From positions 1-5,164 of the forward strand of contig CAZVIK010000264.1 of the NCBI GenBank assembly GCA_964627045.1: a stretch of DNA of 5,164 nucleotides. Direction: 5' to 3'. Position 1 is the stretch's first letter; each line of letters begins with the position of its first letter. The stretch is from CAZVIK01 sp964627045. Its GTDB lineage: Bacteria; Acidobacteriota; Terriglobia; Bryobacterales; Bryobacteraceae. The notes beneath the pieces are model-generated. The model worked only from the letters and a program-made list of their open reading frames with translations, was not told the origin of the DNA and did not search any database. This document shows positions 1-5,164 of this stretch, in pieces. The translations under genes were made by a program, and so were the position numbers.

Positions 1-54
<54 letters not shown>

Positions 55-80
55 ACAAACCCTTCATTTTCTTGTTGTTA

Positions 81-95
81 GGTGGGATTCCCGCC
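81..95. other. GC-rich hairpin in tRNA/Cap15 spacer
   Basis: GGTGGG (81-86) can pair with CCCGCC (90-95) across a 3-nt loop, giving six pairs including one G-T. A second small palindrome, GGCTC-GT-GAGCC, lies at 133-144 just after the Cap15 stop. Neither is followed by a T-run on either strand, so neither is a convincing intrinsic terminator. They may still help separate the convergent tRNA and CBASS transcripts. The rest of the 55-148 spacer holds no gene that I can support. Confidence 0.3.
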
Positions 96-112
96 CGCCC
101 TCCCCGACGCGC

Positions 113-132
113 TGACTCCGTTTGACTCCATT
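113..132. repeat. Two tandem 10-bp direct repeats near the tRNA end
   Basis: TGACTCCGTT (113-122) is followed directly by TGACTCCATT (123-132), with nine of ten positions identical. The period is one helical turn, so both copies face the same side of the DNA. They lie 59 bp beyond the CCA of the tRNA, in the non-coding spacer between the tRNA and the Cap15 stop codon. Excisionases and the arm-binding domains of tyrosine integrases commonly bind short direct repeats flanking the core site, which makes this a candidate arm-type site. That function is inferred. A chance duplication remains possible. Confidence 0.4.
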
Positions 133-148
133 GGCTCGTGAGCCGTCT

Positions 149-787
149 TCAGGGGGTCGCTGGTAGGTGGTCGTAGTGCCGCTTTGCGCCGTGGAACGTC
201 TGGAAGCGTTGTTTTTGTCGTTGGGTGAGTTCGATTTCGCCGGCGGTCTTTCTGTCCGTCCAGTAGTGTCCGGTGAGTTGTTGCTCGGGTTCTTGGATGA
301 TCTTGAGCCAGAGTCCTCCGTAGTGGATGGGGCTGCGGTGCCGGACTTCGAGGCGTGGTTCGTTGCGGTACACGCCGCTGACGCAGTACGAGCCGTCGGT
401 CGCGCAGATGATCTCGTTGCCGACGAGTTCGGAACTTGATTCCGCCGTGAGGAGTCGCATGCTCAGCGTGGAGTGCGTTTGTCGAATGACCATGTACCCC
501 TCCAGCGGTGGTGTGGGTGCGCCGGTCTGGGGGCTGATATAGTCCGAGCGGAATGTTGCTTTCCAGGTGCCGTCGATGACAGGGCGTTTGACGAACCAGC
601 CGTGCAGGATGGGGAGTTTCCACAGCCAGAGGTCGAATGCCATTACGACCCACAAGACGACGGTTGTCACGACGGAGAGGGGGGCTAACCAGGTCGACTT
701 GATGGCTTCGTGGTTGGCGAGCAGTGCGAGCGTCCATGCGAGGACGACGAGGTAGATGATGGCTCTGACGAATCGTTGGGGGGCCAT
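149..787 (-). CDS. cap15: Cap15-type CBASS effector (two TM helices plus beta-barrel domain)
   Basis: A 212-residue membrane protein matching the architecture of Cap15, the CBASS effector whose beta-barrel binds the cyclic nucleotide made by the partner CD-NTase and which then oligomerises to disrupt the inner membrane. Two hydrophobic helices lie at about residues 6-24 and 35-57. They are followed by a soluble beta-rich domain (about 68-200) opening with 'VIDGTWKATF', the GTW-type start typical of this family. Alternating segments such as 'LEGYMVIRQ', 'SYCVSGVYRNEP' and 'LTGHYWTDRKTAGEIEL' fit barrel strands. The ATG at 787 lies 2 nt after the CD-NTase stop (TAACCATG), so translation is probably coupled; no strong ribosome site is seen. 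This frame stays open upstream, across the CD-NTase gene, but that part reads as a low-complexity Arg/Gln-rich shadow. Family assignment rests on architecture and neighbour together. Confidence 0.88.
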   Translation of the reverse strand: MAPQRFVRAIIYLVVLAWTLALLANHEAIKSTWLAPLSVVTTVVLWVVMAFDLWLWKLPILHGWFVKRPVIDGTWKATFRSDYISPQTGAPTPPLEGYMVIRQTHSTLSMRLLTAESSSELVGNEIICATDGSYCVSGVYRNEPRLEVRHRSPIHYGGLWLKIIQEPEQQLTGHYWTDRKTAGEIELTQRQKQRFQTFHGAKRHYDHLPATP

Positions 788-789
788 GG

Positions 790-1692
790 TTATGCAAACC
801 CTATGTAGTTCCAGGCGGCTTGTAGGAAGTCGTTGACCGCTTGCCGCGTCCACGGTTGGCCGTTGCGGAAGAGGTATTTGAGCTCGTTGATTTCGCCCCA
901 TTCCTTGCACTGTTCGTCGTTGCGCGTGCTGTTCCAGAGGTGCGCTAGGGCGTAGCGCACGTCGGCGGTCCAATCTGTGTGCGTCAGTCCGTCGTTCGGG
1001 ACGTTCCAGACGAGGCACTCGATGAGGTAGGACGGGATGGGCGTTGCTGCTGCGATGTCTTTGTCCGCCATTTCGTTCCTGAGTCGCTTGATGATGCGCA
1101 CCACGCCTTTGAAGCCACGGTTGGTCGTCTCGTTTTTTGTGACGCCGTTTTTGTAGTTCTGTCGTGGCCAGTTGATAATGTTTCCTCCCCGGTCTGGCAG
1201 GAGTTGCGTCCCGTACTCGATGCTTGGGGCTTGGGCGTTGCCGAAGTACCGGCGGTGCTCGAAGCATGCGACGACGTCCGCGTCGACGCGGTACGTGTTC
1301 GCGTGCACGTCGAACGCTTTGTTGCCGCGCGTCACGCTTTGGCGGCCGAAGGCTGCGACGAGGGCGGCTTCGACGTCGTTCTTGAAGGTCGCGTACTGGT
1401 AGGTGCCGGCCGTGTGGCCGAGCATCTCGCGGGTCAGTCCTGGGATTCCTGTGTAATCGGGGAAGTATGATCCGGTGTAGAGCACGCAGATGTCGACATC
1501 GCTCTCTTGTCGCACGTTGGTGCGGTTGGCGTACGACCCTTGCGTGAAGACTTCAATCTGCCGGTCCTTGAGTGTTGCGCTTGCTTTGATCGCGTTCCGT
1601 ATGGCGCGTTCGGCATTCTCGCACTTGGTCTGTTCGGTCTCGCTGGGTGCGGCTCCCCATGCGGCGAAGGTTGTTTTCCAGTCGCGGCTCAT
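790..1692 (-). CDS. CBASS CD-NTase (cGAS/DncV-like cyclic oligonucleotide synthase)
   Basis: A 300-residue cytosolic nucleotidyltransferase of the SMODS/CD-NTase type, which in CBASS makes a cyclic di- or trinucleotide after sensing phage infection. The pol-beta-like core shows the motif 'TQGSYANRTNVRQESDVDI': G52-S53 and the metal-binding pair D65 and D67. The third acidic residue is D139 in 'VDADVVACF', which aligns with the 'DVLPAF' strand of OAS proteins; D137 is adjacent. A helical C-terminal region (about 190-300) with 'RGFKGVVRIIKRLRNEM' and 'IPSYLIECLVW' resembles the OAS-type C-terminal domain. Length is normal and all catalytic residues are present, so it looks active. The ATG at 1692 overlaps the stop of a possible 12-residue leader. 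The Cap15 gene follows after 2 nt. The nucleotide product and CD-NTase clade cannot be read safely from sequence alone. Confidence 0.94.
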   Translation of the reverse strand: MSRDWKTTFAAWGAAPSETEQTKCENAERAIRNAIKASATLKDRQIEVFTQGSYANRTNVRQESDVDICVLYTGSYFPDYTGIPGLTREMLGHTAGTYQYATFKNDVEAALVAAFGRQSVTRGNKAFDVHANTYRVDADVVACFEHRRYFGNAQAPSIEYGTQLLPDRGGNIINWPRQNYKNGVTKNETTNRGFKGVVRIIKRLRNEMADKDIAAATPIPSYLIECLVWNVPNDGLTHTDWTADVRYALAHLWNSTRNDEQCKEWGEINELKYLFRNGQPWTRQAVNDFLQAAWNYIGFA

Positions 1693-1727
1693 GACTTCAT
1701 CTCGTGGAGACCGTTGGTGGTGCCCAT
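1689..1727 (-). other. Possible 12-residue leader ORF overlapping the CD-NTase start
   Basis: A short frame, MGTTNGLHEMKS then TGA, ends in an ATGA overlap with the CD-NTase start codon. Translational coupling through such a leader could set CD-NTase expression. There is no clear Shine-Dalgarno sequence before its ATG (the upstream bases read CGACACC), and a frame this short is easily met by chance. Recorded as a candidate only. Confidence 0.2.
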
Positions 1728-1772
1728 GGTGTCGTATTCAGGCTACACCCCGTGAAGTCTCGTGAATGTCCT

Positions 1773-1778
1773 ATATTA
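1773..1778 (-). promoter_or_regulatory. Candidate -10 element for the CBASS operon
   Basis: On the minus strand TAATAT lies in the 124-bp gap between the zinc-ribbon gene and the CD-NTase. It is the most AT-rich stretch of this gap and differs from TATAAT at two positions. It would start transcription about 75 nt before the CD-NTase ATG. No good -35 hexamer stands 16-18 bp upstream (CCGGAT or CCCGGA), so the promoter would be weak or would need an activator. Assignment is by inspection only. Confidence 0.3.
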
Positions 1779-1801
1779 CTCCTCCGTCCGCAAAATCCGG
1801 G

Positions 1802-1816
1802 CGGTCAGCTAGACCG
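1802..1816 (-). terminator. Small hairpin directly after the zinc-ribbon gene
   Basis: CGGTC-TAGCT-GACCG on the minus strand forms a perfect 5-bp stem with a 5-nt loop, starting at the base after the TGA stop of the zinc-ribbon gene. It is followed by CCCGGATTTTG, so the T-run is short and displaced by five bases. At best it is a weak terminator or attenuator, which would leave some read-through into the CBASS genes. Confidence 0.3.
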
Positions 1817-2476
1817 TCAGGTCGCGAATGCGGCAATGAGTTTGTCTGTCGCGCTTGTGAGTTGTCCTTCTTGCATTTGTGTGCCTGCGACGACGAACAC
1901 GAAATTGCTGACCGCGAAGAGGTAGACTCGCTGTTCGTCTCTTTGGATGATTGTGACCTCGTGTCCTCGGATTGTTGTGGTGTGGATGTACGCTGTCTGC
2001 CCTTTCACTCCCCAGGTCTGGTCGGTCTTTCGTTCCCAGTCGAGGATGTACGCGATGTTTCCGTCGGGGTTGTGGTGCCTCATCACGACGATTTCCGCAG
2101 TCGGGTTGTCGACATTGGGTATGCGTTTCCAGTACGCTCCGCTACCGTCTCCTGAACCTGGCCAGATGTATGGTGGGGTGTAGTACACGCCTGGCGGACC
2201 CGCGAATAGCGTGTCGGTCTTGGTGCCAATATCGTGGATGCTCTGGTCGCTTGTGGTTCCAGACGGCGTTGTTGCTCCCGTCGCAGCTCGATAGATGAGG
2301 AGCGTGGTGATGAGGGCGACGAGAATCACGATGCCCACGATCCAAGCGATGTGCTTGGGTGCTGGCCTTAGCCCTCGCTTGGGGTTTCGTTGCCCGCGCG
2401 ATAGCTGTCTTCCGCACTTCTGGCAGAACTTGGGGGAGCCAGGGTTGTTTGCTCCGCACGTGGCGCAGTACGGCAT
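1817..2476 (-). CDS. Zinc-ribbon, single-pass membrane protein of unknown function
   Basis: A 219-residue protein, not recognised as a named family beyond its first domain. The N-terminus is a four-cysteine zinc ribbon, CATC (Cys4, Cys7) and CQKC (Cys18, Cys21), followed by a basic stretch to about residue 40. One transmembrane helix spans about 43-63 ('IAWIVGIVILVALITTLLIY'). The remaining 155 residues have no cysteines, are rich in short beta-like segments and Gly/Pro turns, and would lie outside the membrane if the basic zinc ribbon stays in the cytosol. An ATG at 2476 is preceded in frame by TTG at 2479; I prefer the ATG. No ribosome site is visible; the upstream region is C-rich (CCCCTCCCCTCG). 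It stands 52 bp after the integrase and 124 bp before the CD-NTase, all co-directional. It could be independent cargo or a sensor tied to CBASS; there is no direct evidence for either. Confidence 0.82.
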   Translation of the reverse strand: MPYCATCGANNPGSPKFCQKCGRQLSRGQRNPKRGLRPAPKHIAWIVGIVILVALITTLLIYRAATGATTPSGTTSDQSIHDIGTKTDTLFAGPPGVYYTPPYIWPGSGDGSGAYWKRIPNVDNPTAEIVVMRHHNPDGNIAYILDWERKTDQTWGVKGQTAYIHTTTIRGHEVTIIQRDEQRVYLFAVSNFVFVVAGTQMQEGQLTSATDKLIAAFAT

Positions 2477-2489
2477 CAAGTGCCAGCGA

Positions 2490-2555
2490 GGGGAGGGGCC
2501 TATTAAATGGTTTGCAATTCTGAGACGCTCAGGAGGCCTTGGGGAGGGGACTATT
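2490..2555. repeat. Near-identical 15-bp direct repeat pair flanking the integrase stop
   Basis: GGGGAGGGGCCTATT (2490-2504) and GGGGAGGGGACTATT (2541-2555) differ at one base and are 51 bp apart start to start. The second copy lies in the last codons of the integrase ('NSPLP') and the first in the gap before the zinc-ribbon gene. Between them is a 5-bp palindrome, CTGAG-ACG-CTCAG (2520-2532), across the integrase stop codon. The arrangement could be a protein-binding site or the scar of an old insertion at the cargo boundary. Chance in G-rich DNA is not excluded. Confidence 0.4.
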
Positions 2556-3635
2556 CAGTGCTTGGTCGAGTGCTTGTATTGCTGCCTGTTGGCGGGCGAC
2601 CCCGACTTTGTTGTACGTGTTGAGCGACACGTCGACGGTGTGGCCGCATTGTGCTGCGACGATGGTGCTGTCTGCGCCGAGGCTGTTGAGGAGGCTTACG
2701 GCGCTTCGTCGTAGTACTTGGTAGTTCACCCACCCGAGGCCGGCCTTGGCGAGTGTGGGTCGTATTTTGTCGTACCATGCGTTGTTCGCCCACAATGGTG
2801 TTTTGCCTGTTTCGCTTGGGAAGACCCAATCGTTGGGGCTATTGTTGTGCGCAATCGTGCGCCAGGCTTCGAGGTCTTCGCGGATTGTTGTGCTGATCGC
2901 GACGGTTCGGACGCTGTGGTGGTGTTTTGGGGTTTGGATGATTCCTCGGTAGATGGCGCGCGTTATGCGCAACCCCTCGGGTGTGAGGTCGTTCCATTGT
3001 AGGCCGACGATTTCTCCTGGTCTCATCCCGCAGATGCCTGCGAGTTTGACGATGAGTCGCTCGCGCAGGTCGAGGACGGCCAGTATCCATCGTGCTTGGT
3101 CGATGGTGAGGACGTTGCGTTCGCGGCGTGTGCCGTTGGGCACGTGCAATAACTCTGCTGGGTTGCGGGGGAGGAGTCCGTCGTTGACGCTCATGCGGAA
3201 TAGTTGTCGTAGGTCCCATCGGAGGTGTGCGAGGGTCGCGTGTGACAGGCCTGTTTTTGCTTTGTTGTCGAGGAAGTCCTGGAGGACGTGTCGGGTGAAG
3301 CGCGAGAGTTTTTTGTTCCCGAGTTCTTTGAGGATGTGGTGGTCTACTCGGTCTTCGGTCGTGGTTGCTGTGCTGGGTTTCCACGAGCGCCGGTACCATG
3401 GGAACACGACTTGTCGTGCGTAGCCTTGGAGGGTGTATTCGGTCGCGCCGGATTGTTCGTTGACGGGCCGGATAATCTTTCGGAGCTCGTCCTCTGCCTC
3501 GGCTTTGGTCATCGCGTTATAGTTCCCGAGGGTTTTTGCCCGTCGGTGACCGTTGTCCCACCACAATGCCAGCCATTTCCAGACGCGTCCTCGCTTTCGT
3601 CGTTGTAAGCTCCCGTCTTGTCGTCGCGCGCCCAT
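2529..3635 (-). CDS. int: Tyrosine integrase of the island
   Basis: A 368-residue tyrosine recombinase, expected to integrate and excise the element, probably at the tRNA-Gly end at 1-54. An N-terminal basic region (1-60, 'GSLQRRKRGRVWKW') would bind arm sites. A SAM-like core-binding domain spans about 68-160, and the catalytic domain about 174-355. Catalytic residues visible are Arg205 in 'CGMRPGEIVGLQW', Lys237 in 'TPKHHHSVRTV', Arg309 in 'YQVLRRS', His332 in 'CGHTVDVSLNTY' and the nucleophile Tyr341. The first His of the HxxR box is Gln306, a form I associate with acidobacterial integrases, so the enzyme is probably active. ATG at 3635 is chosen because AGG stands 5 nt upstream; an in-frame TTG at 3653, overlapping the xis stop, would add six residues (KKQVL-type lead) without a ribosome site. 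It is full length and unbroken. Confidence 0.95.
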   Translation of the reverse strand: MGARRQDGSLQRRKRGRVWKWLALWWDNGHRRAKTLGNYNAMTKAEAEDELRKIIRPVNEQSGATEYTLQGYARQVVFPWYRRSWKPSTATTTEDRVDHHILKELGNKKLSRFTRHVLQDFLDNKAKTGLSHATLAHLRWDLRQLFRMSVNDGLLPRNPAELLHVPNGTRRERNVLTIDQARWILAVLDLRERLIVKLAGICGMRPGEIVGLQWNDLTPEGLRITRAIYRGIIQTPKHHHSVRTVAISTTIREDLEAWRTIAHNNSPNDWVFPSETGKTPLWANNAWYDKIRPTLAKAGLGWVNYQVLRRSAVSLLNSLGADSTIVAAQCGHTVDVSLNTYNKVGVARQQAAIQALDQALNSPLPKAS

Positions 3636-3649
3636 AAGTACCTGTTTTT

Positions 3650-3859
3650 TCAATGAACAACACTACCCTGAAGGGTCCGGGAAAGCCAGTCGAAAAGCAC
3701 GGTTTTTTGGACGAGGATTCGTCGGCCGAGCCGGACGACGGGGAGGATTGGGACACCCCGGACTTGTCCGCGTGCGAGTTTGCTCGCGTGCGCCTTCGAG
3801 CAGCGGAGGAATCGTGCTGTCTCGGTGAGGGTGAGGACGCTTGGGAGGTGGTCGTTCAT
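3650..3859 (-). CDS. xis: Excisionase-like helix-turn-helix protein
   Basis: A 69-residue MerR/excisionase-type DNA-binding protein (helix-turn-helix 17 class). The helix-turn-helix covers about residues 9-31 ('LTLTETARFLRCSKAHASKL') and is followed by a wing with 'GRRILVQKTVLFDWL' at about 46-60. Such proteins bind attachment-site repeats and steer the integrase towards excision; many also act as local repressors. The start is well supported: AAGGA stands 5 nt before the ATG. That ATG overlaps the ATPase stop as ATGA, and its own TGA lies 14 nt before the integrase ATG, so the three genes appear translationally coupled. The direct repeats at 113-132 are a candidate binding site. Small size and position beside int make the role likely, but a pure regulator is possible. 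Confidence 0.86.
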   Translation of the reverse strand: MNDHLPSVLTLTETARFLRCSKAHASKLARGQVRGVPILPVVRLGRRILVQKTVLFDWLSRTLQGSVVH

Positions 3860-5164
3860 CGGAGTCCTTCGAGGAGTTGGAGGGCGTCGACCACGACCAC
3901 CCTGGGCAGGATTTCGGCTGGGAGGTCCTTCACGAGGTATTTTTTGGTGGCGTCCAGGGTTTTGGGCATGACCGCGACTATTGTTGTGGTGACGCCGTGT
4001 TCGTGGTTTGCGATGGCGTTTGGGGTTGCGGTCTTGGATGGGTCTGACACCTCGACTTCTATGGCGACCAGGTCGCCCGTCGTGAGCTCGTGAGGTGTCG
4101 GGCTGAGGTGGTGCGCGTTACGCGCAATCACTGCGAGTAGTCGTTCGTGTTCTGGGGTGATTCTAACGAGGATGTCGACGCTTTTCCCGCCCCGCCCGCC
4201 CACGCCTAACGTCGCTTCGACGTTGCTGTTGGGGATGCGTTGGGTGAGGTGGTGTGTGAGGTACCGGTGTTGTGCGGAGTCGCCTCCTCTGGTGCCGTGT
4301 GGTGGTTTCTTGTTGAGTCGTTCGTAGCCGAGGCTGGTGAGTTCTAGGGCGACGGCGCTCCCTCCTTGGCCTGGTCGTGCGGTGAGGCGTGTTCTCGTCA
4401 GGTATGCGAGTGTTTCGCATTGTTTTGCGCTGGCGTCGCCGACTGCGAGGGTGAGGCCGGCGTGCTTGTATGCTTGTGTCGATGTGGGGATGACGAGCTC
4501 GTAAACGGCGTTGAGGAGGTTGGTTTGTGGGTTGTTGAGCGCAACGGGCGGCGGGTCGTTTGGAACCGGCGTTGGTGCTGGCTTCGGCGCGGGAGCGAGG
4601 GTGGTTGGTGGTGCGAGGTTGTTCGTTCGTTCGATGGCCGCCTGCCAGTCGGCTTGGTTGACTGTCTTGTCCGTCGTCGCTGGCGGGAAGGTGATGCGGA
4701 ATGGTGTTTCCCACTTGCCCGTCCGCACTATGGCTTGTCCTGTTGTTAGGCGCAAGATGTGGTCTGCTTGTGCCGGGTTGAGGCCGAGGGTCTTGCTCGC
4801 GAGACCAGCGTCGGTTGCGTTCGAGAGTGGGAGGACGATGGTCGTGTACGTGTTTGCCCTGAGGGTTTCGTGGATGCCGCCGAAGTGGGCGGTACTGATC
4901 GCGACGCCTGTCCCGCGTTCTCGGACTTGTGGGATGAGTGGGAGGAGGACTGGGCCGTCGATACGGTTGCTCTCGCCGAACGTGAGGAGTCCTTCGTCGA
5001 GGACGACGAGGCGGGTGAGGTTGTTGCGCTGTTGTGTGATGGCGGCGTGTTGGTGGCAGAGGGTGACGAGGAGCGCGCCGAGGAAGTCGTACGTCTCGTT
5101 ATGGTGTGGCGCGCCAACGTACACGCTCCGCTCGGCAATGACCGCGTGAGGAATGCCGTGTCGC
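3856..5164 (-). CDS. HerA/TraG-like ATPase with winged-helix and nuclease-like C-terminal domains (5' end outside window)
   Basis: The final 435 residues of a larger protein; the frame is open to the right edge, so the true start and Walker A are not visible. Residues are numbered from the first complete codon. The end of a P-loop ATPase of the HerA/VirB4/TraG kind comes first: Walker B 'LTRLVVLDEG' (D56, E57), then 'GVAISTAHFGGIHETLRANT' (86-105), ending near 165. A Pro/Thr/Ala-rich linker (184-207) follows. Residues 213-285 look like a winged helix ('AKQCETLAYLTRTRL', 'LELTSLGYERL'). Residues 293-400 resemble a PD-(D/E)XK nuclease fold: H299, E316, D330 in 'KSVDILV' and 'LVAIEVEVSDPSK' (E369-x-E371), then a strand 'TTTIVAVMP'. 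The stop overlaps the xis start as ATGA, suggesting a role in element transfer or maintenance. A defence ATPase-nuclease is the alternative. ATPase confidence is good; the nuclease call is tentative. Confidence 0.75.
   Translation of the reverse strand, partial: RHGIPHAVIAERSVYVGAPHHNETYDFLGALLVTLCHQHAAITQQRNNLTRLVVLDEGLLTFGESNRIDGPVLLPLIPQVRERGTGVAISTAHFGGIHETLRANTYTTIVLPLSNATDAGLASKTLGLNPAQADHILRLTTGQAIVRTGKWETPFRITFPPATTDKTVNQADWQAAIERTNNLAPPTTLAPAPKPAPTPVPNDPPPVALNNPQTNLLNAVYELVIPTSTQAYKHAGLTLAVGDASAKQCETLAYLTRTRLTARPGQGGSAVALELTSLGYERLNKKPPHGTRGGDSAQHRYLTHHLTQRIPNSNVEATLGVGGRGGKSVDILVRITPEHERLLAVIARNAHHLSPTPHELTTGDLVAIEVEVSDPSKTATPNAIANHEHGVTTTIVAVMPKTLDATKKYLVKDLPAEILPRVVVVDALQLLEGLR
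3865..3869 (-). promoter_or_regulatory. Ribosome binding site of xis
   Basis: On the minus strand AAGGA stands 5 nt before the xis ATG, inside the last codons of the ATPase gene. It is the clearest Shine-Dalgarno sequence in the window and fixes the xis start at the ATGA overlap. Confidence 0.7.

Noticed and set aside
81..144. Intrinsic terminators in the tRNA/Cap15 spacer
   Set aside because: Both hairpins (81-95 and 133-144) lack a following T-run on either strand.
788..1267. Upstream extension of the Cap15 frame, giving a 372-residue protein
   Set aside because: It lies wholly inside the well-supported CD-NTase gene in another frame and reads as an Arg/Gln/Pro-rich shadow; the ATG at 787 matches the family start just before the first TM helix.
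149..1692. Type II or III CBASS
   Set aside because: No Cap2 (E1/E2), Cap3 (JAB), HORMA or TRIP13-like gene is present on either side within the window.
1779..1785. GGAGGAG on the minus strand as a ribosome binding site
   Set aside because: No ATG, GTG or TTG follows at a usable distance; TAATATAGGACATTC comes next.
2839..3399. Long Arg/Pro/Thr-rich open frame inside the integrase gene
   Set aside because: Low-complexity composition typical of an out-of-frame reading of C-rich coding DNA; the integrase frame has clear catalytic motifs.

Overview
The window reads as the tRNA-proximal end of an integrated mobile island in a bacterium that is probably an acidobacterium. That assignment is inferred from the integrase and excisionase: the 'GSLQRRKRGRVWKW' start, the 'QVLRRS' box in place of the usual HxxR, and the 'LRCSKAHASKL' helix-turn-helix are forms I associate with acidobacterial integrative elements. 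No database search was possible. The DNA is moderately GC-rich. All protein genes lie on the minus strand and the plus strand is strongly G+T-rich, so the coding strand is A+C-rich and favours C-ending codons.

Layout, left to right. Bases 1-54 are the 3' part of a tRNA-Gly (anticodon CCC, CCA encoded) on the plus strand. Such tRNA ends are classic tyrosine-integrase targets, so this is the likely attachment site. After a short spacer with a 10-bp tandem repeat comes a two-gene minus-strand operon: a CD-NTase (cyclic oligonucleotide synthase, 790-1692) followed after only 2 nt by a Cap15-type effector (two membrane helices plus a beta-rich domain, 149-787). Together these form a compact CBASS anti-phage system with no Cap2/Cap3 or HORMA/TRIP13 genes, that is, a type I layout. 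Upstream is a zinc-ribbon, single-pass membrane protein of unknown function (1817-2476). Then come a tyrosine integrase (2529-3635), an excisionase-like HTH protein (3650-3859), and the C-terminal 435 residues of a large ATPase that runs off the right edge (3856-5164).

How it fits together. The ATPase, xis and int genes are closely packed (an ATGA overlap, then a 14-nt gap) and look like a mobility operon. The ATPase carries a HerA/TraG-like Walker B segment, a Pro-rich linker, a winged-helix segment and a nuclease-like C-terminal domain. The defence cargo sits between the integrase and the tRNA, at the edge of the island. In the CBASS model, phage infection activates the CD-NTase, its cyclic nucleotide binds the Cap15 beta domain, and Cap15 disrupts the inner membrane so that the infected cell dies before phage release. 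The zinc-ribbon protein may be a separate cargo gene or an accessory; the sequence does not decide.
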